NCBI RefSeq assembly: GCF_009910675.1
Contig: NZ_RSEJ01000008.1
Coordinates: 1-64,000, forward strand
Direction: 5' to 3'
Source: Photobacterium alginatilyticum
Lineage (GTDB): Bacteria > Pseudomonadota > Gammaproteobacteria > Enterobacterales > Vibrionaceae
Length of the DNA stretch: 64,000 nt
Shown here: one piece after another, positions 48,595-57,738 of the stretch
How the letters are laid out: each line of letters opens with the position of its first letter
Position numbering within the stretch: position 1 is the first letter of the stretch
Program-made: the position numbers and the translations under genes
The notes under the pieces: model-generated
What the model was told of the DNA's origin: nothing
What the model saw: the letters and a program-made list of their open reading frames with translations, nothing else
Databases searched by the model: none

Positions 48595-49287
48595 ATGAAT
48601 ATCGCGCAATCTGTCATTGTAATCACTGCCGCTGGCAGCCCAATGGGCAAAGCGATTTCACTCCACTTCGCTTCATTAGGGGCCAAGCTAGCCCTTGTAG
48701 ATGTCGAAGCTGACCGCTTGCAGCAAACTCAGCAAGCCTGCCTGGCAGCAGGAGGGAACTCTCATCCCTTCTTGCTGGAATGCCAAGATGAGGTATCGAT
48801 TTCCAACCTCATCGATAGGGTTCATCAACGGTTTGGCACCATTGATGTATTGATTAACTATTGGTTCGGCTCAGATCTGCCCACTTTGTTCAGCCCATCC
48901 TCTGTCGATCAGTTTTGCCGCTCCATGTCAGAAGGCGCAACCCCCTTCTTCATTTTTGGCAAACAGGCCGCCAACTACATGCGGGTACATCACTGCGAGG
49001 GGGTTATCGTCAATCTGGCGGCCAATCTGATAAACACCCACCAGCCCATCAACAACGGTTCGAAAGCCATGATTTCGGGGCTGACCCAGAGCTGGGCCAA
49101 AGAACTGGCTGAGTTCAATATCCGGGTCGGGGGCGTTGTTCCATTAAGCTTTGCCCACGAGGATGACCACCCTCCGCTCGGCAACTTGCTCAGCCAGCCG
49201 CTCCAGTACGAAATTGTCAGAAGCGCCGAGTACATTGTTGCCAACGACTATTTTAATGGCCGGATGATAGAGGCCGAAGTGGGATAA
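48595..49287 (+). CDS. SDR-fold protein lacking the catalytic residues
   Basis: A 230-residue Rossmann-fold protein of the short-chain dehydrogenase/reductase type with several altered key positions. The cofactor loop is TAAGSPMGKA (residues 11-20) in place of TGxxxGxG. The usual NNAG is NYWF (88-91). The catalytic Tyr of YxxxK is Asn153 (NNGSK, Lys157 kept). The Ser expected about 13 residues earlier is in VNLAANLI, with no Ser. It may bind a cofactor or ligand without oxidoreductase activity. The function is unknown. GGGGGAAAGAACGA precedes ATG 48595. It is convergent with adhE. Confidence 0.75.
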   Translation: MNIAQSVIVITAAGSPMGKAISLHFASLGAKLALVDVEADRLQQTQQACLAAGGNSHPFLLECQDEVSISNLIDRVHQRFGTIDVLINYWFGSDLPTLFSPSSVDQFCRSMSEGATPFFIFGKQAANYMRVHHCEGVIVNLAANLINTHQPINNGSKAMISGLTQSWAKELAEFNIRVGGVVPLSFAHEDDHPPLGNLLSQPLQYEIVRSAEYIVANDYFNGRMIEAEVG

Positions 49288-49343
49288 GGGGAATACAGGC
49301 CGCTGGTCTGGTTTCTGAATCGCACTTTATATTTGGTAAAACG

Positions 49344-49370
49344 AAAAAGCCCGCCAAAATGGCGGGCTTA
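49344..49370 (-). terminator. Intrinsic terminator of adhE
   Basis: Stem AAGCCCGCCA/TGGCGGGCTT (49347-49369) followed on the minus strand by TTTTTCG, 25 bp after the adhE stop codon. It may also stop the convergent SDR-like transcript. Confidence 0.85.
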
Positions 49371-49394
49371 AAGTGCGCTAGCTATAACAAATGA

Positions 49395-52097
49395 TTATGC
49401 TTCAGCTTTTTCTTTCTTTGCTTTCGATGGCTTTTCAGCAGCTACTGAGTTTTTCTCAGACTTCTTGATAACAGTCGTACCTTCGAAAGTCTCACCTTCA
49501 ACGTAAGCTTTACCGTAGTAGGACGCTGTCAGTACATCTTTCAGCTCGCTGATCAGTGGGTAGCGTGGGTTCGCACCAGTACACTGGTCATCGAACGCAT
49601 CAACTGATAGCGTGTCAAGTTGCGCAAGGAAGTCAGACTCAGAAACACCTGCTGCCTGGATAGAGCGTGGAATATCCAAATCGCCCTTCAGCTCGTCTAG
49701 CCATCCCAGCAGACGCTCAATTTTCTGAGCTGTACGGTCACCCGCTTGAGACAGACCCAGGTGGTCAGCAACTTCAGCATAACGACGACGTGCTTGTGGG
49801 CGGTCGTACTGAGAGAATGCAGTTTGCTTCGTTGGGTTATCGTTCGCGTTAAAACGTACCACGTCAGAGATAAGCAGTGCGTTAGCCAGGCCGTGTGGTA
49901 AGTGGAATGCGTTACCGATCTTGTGAGCCATTGAGTGACACACACCCAAGAAGGCATTCGCAAATGCGATACCCGCGATAGTTGCAGCGTTGTGTACTTT
50001 CTCACGAGCGATTGGGTCATTCGCACCGTTCGCATAGCTTGAAGGTAGGTATTCTTTCAGCATCTTAAGTGCCTGAAGAGCCTGACCGTCAGAGTATTCG
50101 TTAGCAAGAACAGAAACGTAAGCTTCCAGTGCGTGAGTTACTGCATCGTAACCACCGAATGCTGTTAGCGACTTAGGCATATTCATAACCAGGTTCGCAT
50201 CAACGATAGCCATTTGAGGCGTTAGTTCGTAGTCAGCCAGTGGGTACTTAGCACCAGTAGTGTCGTCGGTAACAACCGCGAATGGAGTAACTTCAGAACC
50301 AGTACCAGATGTTGTTGTGATACATACAAGCTCTGCTTTCTTACCCATTTTAGGGAACTTGTAGATACGCTTACGGATATCCATAAAGCGCATAGCCAGG
50401 TCTGCGAACTCTGTTTCTGGGTGCTCGTACATTACCCACATGATCTTCGCAGCATCCATTGGTGAACCACCACCAAGAGCCAGGATTACGTCAGGCTGGA
50501 AGCTGTTCATTGCTTCTGCGCCTTTCTCAACAACAGATAGCGTTGGATCCGCTTCTACATCGAAGAATGTCTGTACTTCGATACCTTGTGCTTTAAGCAA
50601 CGCTACAATTTCATCTGCATAGCCGTTGTTGAATAGGAAACGGTCAGTTACCAGGAATGCACGCTTCTTACCTTCAAGATCACCAAGCGCGATTGGAAGG
50701 CTGCCACGACGGAAATAGATAGATTTAGGTAGTTTGTGCCACAACATATTCTCAGCTCGCTTCGCTACTGTCTTCTTGTTGATCAGGTGCTTAGGACCTA
50801 CGTTCTCAGAGATAGAGTTACCACCCCATGAACCACAACCAAGAGTTAGAGAAGGTGCAACATTGAAGTTGTAAAGGTCACCGATACCACCGTGAGTAGT
50901 CGGGATGTTTACAAGAATACGTGCAGTTTTCAGCTTGTCACCGAAATACTTGATACGGTCTTGGTTAACATCCTGGTTTGTGTATAGGCCAGATGTGTGG
51001 CCGATACCACCGATTTCAACCATTGTCACGGCTTGCTCAACAGCGTTCTCGAAAGAAGACGCACGGAACATACCTAGAGTCGGGGACAATTTCTCGTGAG
51101 CGAACTCATCTTCGTACTTAACTTCAACACCTTCACCGATAAGGATCTTCGTATCAGCCGGTACTTTAACGCCTGCCATTTCCGCAATCTTAGTCGCTGG
51201 CTGACCAACGATATCTGCGTTTAGGTTGCCGTTAATAAGCAGTACTTTACGTACTTTGTCAGCTTCAGACTTAGTTAGTACATAACCGTTGTGAGAGGCA
51301 AAACGCTCTTTCACTTCGTCATAAACTTCGTCCATTACGATTACTGCCTGCTCAGAAGCACACACTACTCCGTTATCGAACGTTTTAGACATAAGCACAG
51401 ATGCAACCGCACGCTTAACGTCAGCAGTTTCATCGATAACTACAGGAACGTTACCCGCACCGACACCGATAGCTGGTTTGCCTGAAGAGTAAGCCGCTTT
51501 AACCATACCTGGACCACCAGTCGCAAGGATAAGGTTGATGTCATCGTGCTTCATTAGGGCATTTGAAAGCTCAACTGAAGGCTGGTCAATCCAACCGATG
51601 ATGTCTTTTGGTGCACCGGCAGCGATAGCAGCATCAAGTACTAGCTTAGCAGCATCGTTAGTTGAGTTCTTAGCACGTGGGTGTGGCGAGAAGATAATCG
51701 CGTTACGTGTTTTAAGAGAGATAAGAGATTTGAAGATTGCAGTAGATGTTGGGTTCGTAGTTGGTACGATACCGCAGATGATACCTACAGGCTCTGCGAT
51801 AGTCATGGTGCCGAACTCTTCGTTCTCTTCCAAAATACCGCAAGTTGGTTCGTCTTTGTATTTGTTGTAGATAAATTCTGAAGCGAAGTGGTTTTTGATA
51901 ACCTTATCTTCAACAATACCCATACCAGATTCAGCAACAGCTTGTTGAGCTAGAGGAATACGCGCGTTGTTCGCAGCAAGAGAGGCTGCACGGAAGATCT
52001 TGTCAACTTGCTCCTGAGAGAAAGTCGCAAACTCTTTCTGAGCAGCTTTGACGCGAGCAATCATTGCATCTAGTTCAGCCATATTTGTTACAGGCAT
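49395..52097 (-). CDS. adhE: Bifunctional acetaldehyde-CoA/alcohol dehydrogenase
   Basis: AdhE reduces acetyl-CoA to ethanol in two NADH-dependent steps during fermentation and forms helical spirosomes. The 900-residue protein is a fusion. The N-terminal aldehyde dehydrogenase (about 1-440) has the catalytic Cys in FDNGVVCASEQAVIV. The C-terminal iron alcohol dehydrogenase (about 450-870) has LGGGSPMDAAK, TTSGTGSEVTPFAVVTDD and the metal histidines in CHSMAHKIGNAFHLPHGLAN. The C-terminal Lys/Glu-rich tail (about 870-900) is a common extension. A FNR-like box lies upstream at 52261. It is monocistronic. Confidence 0.97.
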   Translation of the reverse strand: MPVTNMAELDAMIARVKAAQKEFATFSQEQVDKIFRAASLAANNARIPLAQQAVAESGMGIVEDKVIKNHFASEFIYNKYKDEPTCGILEENEEFGTMTIAEPVGIICGIVPTTNPTSTAIFKSLISLKTRNAIIFSPHPRAKNSTNDAAKLVLDAAIAAGAPKDIIGWIDQPSVELSNALMKHDDINLILATGGPGMVKAAYSSGKPAIGVGAGNVPVVIDETADVKRAVASVLMSKTFDNGVVCASEQAVIVMDEVYDEVKERFASHNGYVLTKSEADKVRKVLLINGNLNADIVGQPATKIAEMAGVKVPADTKILIGEGVEVKYEDEFAHEKLSPTLGMFRASSFENAVEQAVTMVEIGGIGHTSGLYTNQDVNQDRIKYFGDKLKTARILVNIPTTHGGIGDLYNFNVAPSLTLGCGSWGGNSISENVGPKHLINKKTVAKRAENMLWHKLPKSIYFRRGSLPIALGDLEGKKRAFLVTDRFLFNNGYADEIVALLKAQGIEVQTFFDVEADPTLSVVEKGAEAMNSFQPDVILALGGGSPMDAAKIMWVMYEHPETEFADLAMRFMDIRKRIYKFPKMGKKAELVCITTTSGTGSEVTPFAVVTDDTTGAKYPLADYELTPQMAIVDANLVMNMPKSLTAFGGYDAVTHALEAYVSVLANEYSDGQALQALKMLKEYLPSSYANGANDPIAREKVHNAATIAGIAFANAFLGVCHSMAHKIGNAFHLPHGLANALLISDVVRFNANDNPTKQTAFSQYDRPQARRRYAEVADHLGLSQAGDRTAQKIERLLGWLDELKGDLDIPRSIQAAGVSESDFLAQLDTLSVDAFDDQCTGANPRYPLISELKDVLTASYYGKAYVEGETFEGTTVIKKSEKNSVAAEKPSKAKKEKAEA

Positions 52098-52822
52098 AGT
52101 TAACTCCTAACTTAATATTAAAAACTTTTTAGTAAGAATCTGTCGTCGCAACTTTCGACTTATCGGTACCAGAGAAGCCCTGCTATTAACGCCCCGACAA
52201 CACACATACTTAGTAAATTGCTTTCAAAACTGATTATATTCTTTCACACCCCGAAAAAAATTGATTTAGATCACTTGTAACCCTATAGGAGTACTTTTTG
52301 TCAAAATCCGAGCTGCGTCATGTTAATTCAAAGGCTTGAAAGTTCATAATGTGACCGGCAAGGTTGAAATTGTATCAGATTACTTCATAAAGCGACATTT
52401 CAAGTAACAAATATTACGTAACAAACATACATAATTGGCTGCTTTCAACACTTAATGCGAAGTAAATCACAGGCTTAGCCGGATACAGTTACCTTAATTA
52501 CATTGCGTGTGGCACGCCGAGTGCCCATAAAGAGTAATCCAAAACACCGGCTTTTTACAGGGGTGTAACACATAATTTACCGATAATTATTAATAAGGGT
52601 AGAGATAACTATTTTTAATTGGTCTGACGTTAAGCTTTAGCTTAAAGTAGCGCCAAATAACAGGAAGCCACCCAGTATCGTCGCAACTCTGGCCCCAAGG
52701 CAGCACTTTTCACGCACTGCTTTTTGCGCCTTTTTTCTAAGCCCCTTCAGATATTACGTGGCAACCTGTTAAAGAGGAGGAAGTTAGCTTCTTGTTTTTT
52801 ACGTTTGTTAGATGATCCCACA
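52098..52822. other. Long regulatory region between adhE and the marC-like gene
   Basis: About 725 bp, AT-rich. It must contain the adhE promoter (minus) and the marC-like promoter (plus). One FNR-like site lies at 52261-52274. A short ORF upstream of and in frame with the marC-like gene (from 52724) is not supported as coding. No terminator-like hairpin is clear. Confidence 0.55.
52261..52274 (-). promoter_or_regulatory. FNR-like box upstream of adhE
   Basis: TTGATTTAGATCAC differs by one base from the FNR consensus and shares its first 13 bases with FNR box 2 of cydA. It lies about 165 bp upstream of the adhE ATG, a sensible place for anaerobic control. Confidence 0.55.
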
Positions 52823-53461
52823 ATGCAAACAATCGAAATTGCCATTTTCTTACAGTTTTTCGTCGGTCTGATCGCAGCCGTCAACCCGATCGGTATTATG
52901 CCTATCTTTGTTTCTCTTACCGGCCACATGAACACCGAGGAGAGAAACAGAACAGCCTATACCGCCAGCCTCGCCGTCAGCGTGATCCTTATTGTCTCGT
53001 TGCTGGCCGGACAGTTTTTATTGGATATGTTCAGTATCTCCCTCGACTCGTTCCGCGTTGCCGGTGGTTTGCTGCTGCTGACTATCGCCTTCTCGATGAT
53101 GAGCGGTAAACTGGGTGAGGATAAACAGAACAAACAGGAAAAATCTGAATCAGTTAGCCGGGAGCAAATTGGCGTTGTCCCGCTGGCTATGCCGCTTATG
53201 GCCGGTCCGGGTGCTATCAGTTCGACAATTGTGTACAGCGCACGTTACCCAGGCATGACCAGTACGCTGGGAATTGCTGCCACAATCGCGGCGTTTGCCT
53301 TTTGTTGTTGGATGCTGTTTCGTGCAGCACCGATTATCGTACGCTTTTTGGGTCAAACCGGCATCAACGTTATCACCCGTATTATGGGTCTGATCCTGGC
53401 AGCCCTGGGCATTGAGTTCATTGCCAACGGCCTTCGCGCCTTATTTCCGGGTCTCGCCTAA
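52823..53461 (+). CDS. MarC-family (UPF0056) inner-membrane protein
   Basis: A 212-residue protein with six predicted TM helices: AIFLQFFVGLIAAVNPIGIMPIF, LAVSVILIVSLLAGQFLLDMF, FRVAGGLLLLTIAFSMM, GVVPLAMPLMAGPGAISSTIV, LGIAATIAAFAFCCWMLF and ITRIMGLILAALGIEFIANGL. The NP-G-MPIF and PLMAGPGAIS motifs are MarC hallmarks. Despite the family name, no antibiotic-resistance role is established. ATG 52823 gives the family length; the ribosome-binding site is weak. The K+ channel gene follows 136 bp later. Confidence 0.87.
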   Translation: MQTIEIAIFLQFFVGLIAAVNPIGIMPIFVSLTGHMNTEERNRTAYTASLAVSVILIVSLLAGQFLLDMFSISLDSFRVAGGLLLLTIAFSMMSGKLGEDKQNKQEKSESVSREQIGVVPLAMPLMAGPGAISSTIVYSARYPGMTSTLGIAATIAAFAFCCWMLFRAAPIIVRFLGQTGINVITRIMGLILAALGIEFIANGLRALFPGLA

Positions 53462-53597
53462 CACACTCTCCACGGAGTCTCCGCACAATTGTACCTCTCC
53501 ATCTCATTTTGGAGAGGTGCTTATTGCCGCCAACTGGTAACCCCCTTTAATGTTCATTATCCTACGGGTAGTGCTTCTATTTTTATTTCAGGGTTTT

Positions 53598-54416
53598 ATG
53601 GTTACGCTCAACACTCGGCAAAAATTCTATCAAGTTATATTTGGCACCCAAACCAAAGCCGGACAGTACTTTGACATCGTGCTGATCCTTGCAATCTTGT
53701 GCTCTGAGCTTGTCCTCATCCTCTCGTCACTCGAAGGTGTGGCGACAGAGTTCTCCAACCTTCTGTTCGTTATGGAATGGTTTTTTACCCTGTTATTTAC
53801 CGTCGAATATATCGCCCGGCTCTACTGCTCCCCACGCCCTTGGGCTTACGCCAAAAGCTTTTATGGTGTTATAGACCTCATCGCAATTCTGCCGAGCTAT
53901 ATCGCCTTCTTGTTCCCGGGCTCGAACTATCTATTGATCGTCAGATTAATCAGGGTCATGCGCATATTCCGGATCCTGAAACTGGCCCGCTTTCTCAAAG
54001 ATTCCAATATCCTGTTGCGCTCACTGTTAATGGCGCAACGCAAGATCCTGGTTTTCTTCAGCACCGTCGCCATCCTGGTTACCGTACTGGGTGCTTTGCT
54101 TTACGCGATTGAAGGGCCGGAAAACGGCTTCACCAGTATTCCGGCCAGTATCTACTGGGCTATCGTCACGATCACCACCGTCGGGTACGGTGACATCGTA
54201 CCGCAGACGGATCTTGGCAAGACGCTGGCCGCTTTTACCATGCTGCTTGGCTACTCCATCTTGGCCGTACCGACAGGCATTATCACAGCAGAGCTCAGCC
54301 AGGAAATGAAGACCCAGCGTGATCTTATCCGCTGCCTGAACTGTGCCACCAGCGGACATGAGGCGGACGCCAATTACTGTAAAAAATGCGGGGCCGAACT
54401 GCCACAGCATCCCTAG
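53598..54416 (+). CDS. Voltage-gated-type potassium channel with C-terminal zinc ribbon
   Basis: A 272-residue six-TM channel. S1-S3 lie in about 18-105. S4 (about 118-145) has regularly spaced arginines, RLIRVMRIFRILKLARFLK, like a voltage sensor. The pore helix and selectivity filter are SIYWAIVTITTVGYGDIVP (near 195), followed by S6. The C-terminal about 35 residues form a zinc-ribbon-like module: CLNC (about 244-247) and CKKCG (about 263-267), i.e. two CxxC pairs. ATG 53598 was chosen because AGGG lies nearby and the residues before it look non-coding. It stands alone. Confidence 0.87.
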   Translation: MVTLNTRQKFYQVIFGTQTKAGQYFDIVLILAILCSELVLILSSLEGVATEFSNLLFVMEWFFTLLFTVEYIARLYCSPRPWAYAKSFYGVIDLIAILPSYIAFLFPGSNYLLIVRLIRVMRIFRILKLARFLKDSNILLRSLLMAQRKILVFFSTVAILVTVLGALLYAIEGPENGFTSIPASIYWAIVTITTVGYGDIVPQTDLGKTLAAFTMLLGYSILAVPTGIITAELSQEMKTQRDLIRCLNCATSGHEADANYCKKCGAELPQHP

Positions 54417-54607
54417 TCGCAAGCCAGTCATTCTGATGCCTCTGACGCATGTATCAATTTACGGAACTGTTACTCATTTCCTTCTCTATTTTTCCGCTTG
54501 TAACCAACCCAGAATACTGGATTCAAACAGGCGGATGAGAGGGAACCTGATCGCCCTAGCAGCATCTACTGCTGCAAGTCCACAGGAATAAGGAAAGCAC
54601 CACCTCA

Positions 54608-56218
54608 ATGAACTACAAGCGCGCACTCGAGAACTACGAGCGACTTTTCAGACGCTTTGGTCCCTGCTGTGTCGACACGCAGCTTTCAGACGTAGCCGAA
54701 ATTGTTTTCTGTTCACCACGCCATGCGCGAAACCTGCTGCACCAGCTCACCGATATGGACTGGATTGACTGGCAGGCAGCTCCCGGTCGGGGCAAACGGG
54801 CCAAGATAACATGCAAAATAGAGCCCACCGATGCCTGTTATCAGCTTGTCGACCAGTTGATGGCACAGGGAAAAACGGAAGCCGCGATCAAGCTAATGGA
54901 TTTCAATGACCGCAAACTGTCTACCGAGCTTCAGCATTTTCTGGCCTCGTCTCTCGACAGAAGCCAGACCGCCATTCGGATCCCTTTTCATCGCCAGTTA
55001 AAATCGCTTCACCCCCATTTGGCATTCGAGCGCACCGAACGCCATTTGATCTTGCAAATTTTCCAGCGCCTGACGCAATATAAAAATGACAAGATCATGC
55101 CGGATCTTGCCCACCACTGGCAGTCAAACTCAACGGGCGATGAATGGACATTCCATCTGCGCCCTTCCGTCTTCTTTCATAACCAGAGCGAGCTGAGTGC
55201 CAAAGACATTAAAGCCAGTCTGTTATGGCTGGCAAGGCGCCCGTTTTGGCAACAACTTTACGGTCACATCACCGGCATCGATATCATTTCCTCGACCACC
55301 GTGACGATCAGGCTGTCGCATCCTGACTGGTACCTGCCCCGGCTGCTTGCCAGACCGGAAGCCTCGATCATGAGTTCAGCTACAATCAAGACGGCCACGG
55401 TACAAGATGGCCCCGTCGGCTCCGGACCTTTCTACCCCGATGTCGTATCGACAAGGATGCTGAGGCTAAAGCGCAACCCCAGTTATGTCGGGCAACTTGC
55501 TCTCGCTCCAGTGATCGAAATATGGTTTCACAACGAGTGGGAAGATCTGAAAGAATGCCGGGAGCACCTTATCTTCCTTGAGCAGCATCAACCGGTCTAC
55601 ACCGTCAGTCGTTCGGGCGGCGGCATCTTCTATATGCTGACAACAAATAGGGAATGCCGAGACAACCCGGTTATCGCTGACATCGGCAACCTGCTACTCG
55701 GCAATCCGGCTGATCAGCCGATAAAAGGAAATATCCACATTGCGGTCGAGAACAATAATGACGGCCGTAAGCAGGCCGAAGAAATCAAAGCGGCGCAGGA
55801 TAACGGTTCTGAATTGACGTTTTCTTCTCGCTGCATCAACGATAGCAACAACAACGAAGATGTGCTGCTCGGGGCGATTAGAACTGAAGGCTGTAAAATC
55901 ACCAGCCTGCGTTATTTTTTCCAGTGCGATATGAACTGGCAGGCAATTCTGACAGAAGACGAGTACCAGCTCTTTCGAAACAAGCTGCTCGAAACCCAGC
56001 TTCAGCCTGTCGAAAAGAAAGCGCTAGATAAACTCGTTGGCCTGCTCGACTGGCTGGAGGAGATCAAGGTTATCCGTCGTCTGAACGCCAAGGGCTTCTC
56101 GATCACCGCTCCGATCAAACTCCAGGGGCTCGAGGTCAATCACGTTGGTTGGTGTGACTTCTCAACCTTATGGATTAATGACACTCCCGAGCATACAGCT
56201 TTGGTGCAAACGGTGTAA
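54608..56218 (+). CDS. sgrR: SgrR-family transcriptional regulator
   Basis: SgrR senses sugar-phosphate stress in enteric bacteria and activates the small RNA SgrS. The 536-residue protein has the N-terminal DNA-binding domain (about 1-115: NYERLFRRFGPCCVDTQLSDVAEIVFCSPRHARNLLHQLTDMDWIDWQ...GRGKRAKI) and a periplasmic-binding-protein-like C-terminal domain (about 150-530: YKNDKIMPDLAHHWQ, WTFHLRPSVFFHNQSELSAKDIKASLLW). The family match is good, but no sgrS or sgrT is recognisable in the 190 bp upstream, so the target is uncertain. It is convergent with glpQ. Confidence 0.83.
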   Translation: MNYKRALENYERLFRRFGPCCVDTQLSDVAEIVFCSPRHARNLLHQLTDMDWIDWQAAPGRGKRAKITCKIEPTDACYQLVDQLMAQGKTEAAIKLMDFNDRKLSTELQHFLASSLDRSQTAIRIPFHRQLKSLHPHLAFERTERHLILQIFQRLTQYKNDKIMPDLAHHWQSNSTGDEWTFHLRPSVFFHNQSELSAKDIKASLLWLARRPFWQQLYGHITGIDIISSTTVTIRLSHPDWYLPRLLARPEASIMSSATIKTATVQDGPVGSGPFYPDVVSTRMLRLKRNPSYVGQLALAPVIEIWFHNEWEDLKECREHLIFLEQHQPVYTVSRSGGGIFYMLTTNRECRDNPVIADIGNLLLGNPADQPIKGNIHIAVENNNDGRKQAEEIKAAQDNGSELTFSSRCINDSNNNEDVLLGAIRTEGCKITSLRYFFQCDMNWQAILTEDEYQLFRNKLLETQLQPVEKKALDKLVGLLDWLEEIKVIRRLNAKGFSITAPIKLQGLEVNHVGWCDFSTLWINDTPEHTALVQTV

Positions 56219-56225
56219 TGACTCC

Positions 56226-56256
56226 AAAAAAAAAGGCGATCACTTAGATCGCCTTC
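56226..56256 (-). terminator. Terminator between sgrR and glpQ
   Basis: A 9-bp stem AAGGCGATC/GATCGCCTT (56233-56241 with 56247-56255). On the minus strand it is followed by a nine-T run, so it mainly serves glpQ. On the plus strand the tail is only TCTCTT. Confidence 0.85.
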
Positions 56257-56322
56257 TCTTAAATCACCTTTCCGCTGCTGGACTAAAGAGCCAGTTTGGC
56301 CCTATATCCGCAGTCACATCCC

Positions 56323-57408
56323 TTATTTGCTGTCCTTGGACGACAAGTAGCCCACAGCCTTGTCCGGGAAGTCGGTAAAGACACCGTCTACATTTGCCGT
56401 ATTGTAGAAAATATCCAGCATATCATTGAAATCATTGGCATAAGCTGGAATGCGGCCGGTATCTGCACGGAAGGTGTAAGGGTGAACCTGCATACCTTGC
56501 TCATGAGCGGCTTTCACCAAACCGGTTAGCTTGATGTTACCTTTGGTTGACTGATCAGACACCACCATTGGCTTCCAAGGACCTACACCATCGGCGTACT
56601 TGGCCACTTTTTCCATTCCGCCCTTGGCAAACATCCAGTCATAGCTATAAGGCTGGGCCTGTCCTTTGCCGTCATAAACCATGGTCTCGTTCCAGTCGGT
56701 GTAGGCCAGTAGCTGCACCAGCTTAACATCCATGCCCATGGCCGGCATCAGCTCGTCATGAATGCGCTTTAGCTCGTTAAAATCAAACGTCTGAAGGAAG
56801 ACATTGCTGTCCTTGCTGGTGTAGCCATAGTCTTTAAGCACCTTCAGCACCGCTTTACTGATGTCTTTGCCTTCGTGGCGGTGGAACCATGGCGCTTTAA
56901 TTTCAGGGTAGATACCGATGTCATAGCCCAGCGACTTGTTCAACCCCTGGATCATCTCGATTTCTTCTTCGAAAGTCGGTACTTTGAAGTCCGACTGCCA
57001 CATCGGATAACGCTCAGGGAAACCCTGAACCTGCTTGCCATCTTTAATATTAAAACCTTCGGTTACGCTCAGCTGTTTAATTTCAGGCAAGGTAAAATCA
57101 ATCGCATAATAGCGACCGTCATCACGGGCACGATCAGGGAAGAGCTGAGCCACGTTGGTAACACGATCCAGATAGTGGTCATGCAGTACCACCAACCGGT
57201 CATCTTTAGTCATGACCACATCCTGCTCGATATAGTCAGGCTTCATTGCGTATGCCATCGCTTTGGCCGGTAGAGTATGCTCTGGCAGGTATCCAGAAGC
57301 GCCACGGTGGGCGACAACTATCTTGTCTGAGTCAGGAGCTGATTGAGCGAAAGCAGGAGCAGCAAGCAAAGTGCTGGCAATAGCTGCGGCAAGACATATT
57401 TTTTTCAT
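56323..57408 (-). CDS. glpQ: Periplasmic glycerophosphodiester phosphodiesterase
   Basis: GlpQ hydrolyses deacylated phospholipids such as glycerophosphocholine to glycerol-3-phosphate and an alcohol, in the periplasm. The 361-residue precursor has a signal peptide (about 1-22, ending APAFA). The metal-dependent TIM barrel shows VVAHRGASGYLPEHTLPAK (catalytic His and Glu), DYIEQDVVMTKDDRLVVLHDHYLDRVT, and a C-terminal NVDGVFTDFPD. ATG 57408 follows AAGGA; an upstream TTG is unlikely. No glpT is adjacent, so it stands alone. Confidence 0.93.
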   Translation of the reverse strand: MKKICLAAAIASTLLAAPAFAQSAPDSDKIVVAHRGASGYLPEHTLPAKAMAYAMKPDYIEQDVVMTKDDRLVVLHDHYLDRVTNVAQLFPDRARDDGRYYAIDFTLPEIKQLSVTEGFNIKDGKQVQGFPERYPMWQSDFKVPTFEEEIEMIQGLNKSLGYDIGIYPEIKAPWFHRHEGKDISKAVLKVLKDYGYTSKDSNVFLQTFDFNELKRIHDELMPAMGMDVKLVQLLAYTDWNETMVYDGKGQAQPYSYDWMFAKGGMEKVAKYADGVGPWKPMVVSDQSTKGNIKLTGLVKAAHEQGMQVHPYTFRADTGRIPAYANDFNDMLDIFYNTANVDGVFTDFPDKAVGYLSSKDSK

Positions 57409-57680
57409 TATTATCAATCCTTAACGTTCGGTGCTCTTATCTGGGGAAGCAAAGCCAATACCGGCTTATACAACGGCAATCATAATAAGCACTATTGGAT
57501 GACAATTTCTGAACTTTTACTCTAAACGTGATCAAATACATTCGAATAACCACATAATAGTTTCGAATAGTGATATTGGGTCCATTTCCATACTCGTTCG
57601 AAATGTGTTACCTCGTCCGTCAATCTGTACAGGTATACCTGCACTTTCCTCTCAAGCTCAGGCACGTCACCGTCAGATAT
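57409..57680. other. Intergenic region upstream of glpQ
   Basis: About 270 bp containing the glpQ promoter on the minus strand. I see no clear CRP or GlpR site, no hairpin and no supported ORF. Confidence 0.5.
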
Positions 57681-57710
57681 AAAAAAACCGGAGCAAAAGA
57701 CTCCGGTTTT
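57681..57710 (-). terminator. Intrinsic terminator of cysS
   Basis: A 10-bp stem AAAACCGGAG/CTCCGGTTTT (57684-57693 with 57701-57710). The minus strand then reads TTTTTTTATATCTG, a variant of the recurring downstream word. Confidence 0.88.
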
Positions 57711-57738
57711 CAATCTATTGGGCAGTTGTTACATACAA

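Noticed and set aside
52724..52822. Extended N-terminus of the MarC-family protein
   Set aside because: The extra 33 residues are basic, unlike the family, and no ribosome-binding site supports 52724; the family start is at MQTIEIAIF.
54543..54552. GAACCTGATC in the sgrR leader, resembling part of a TPP riboswitch
   Set aside because: The required CTGAGA and the following stems are absent, and the gene downstream is not a thiamine gene.
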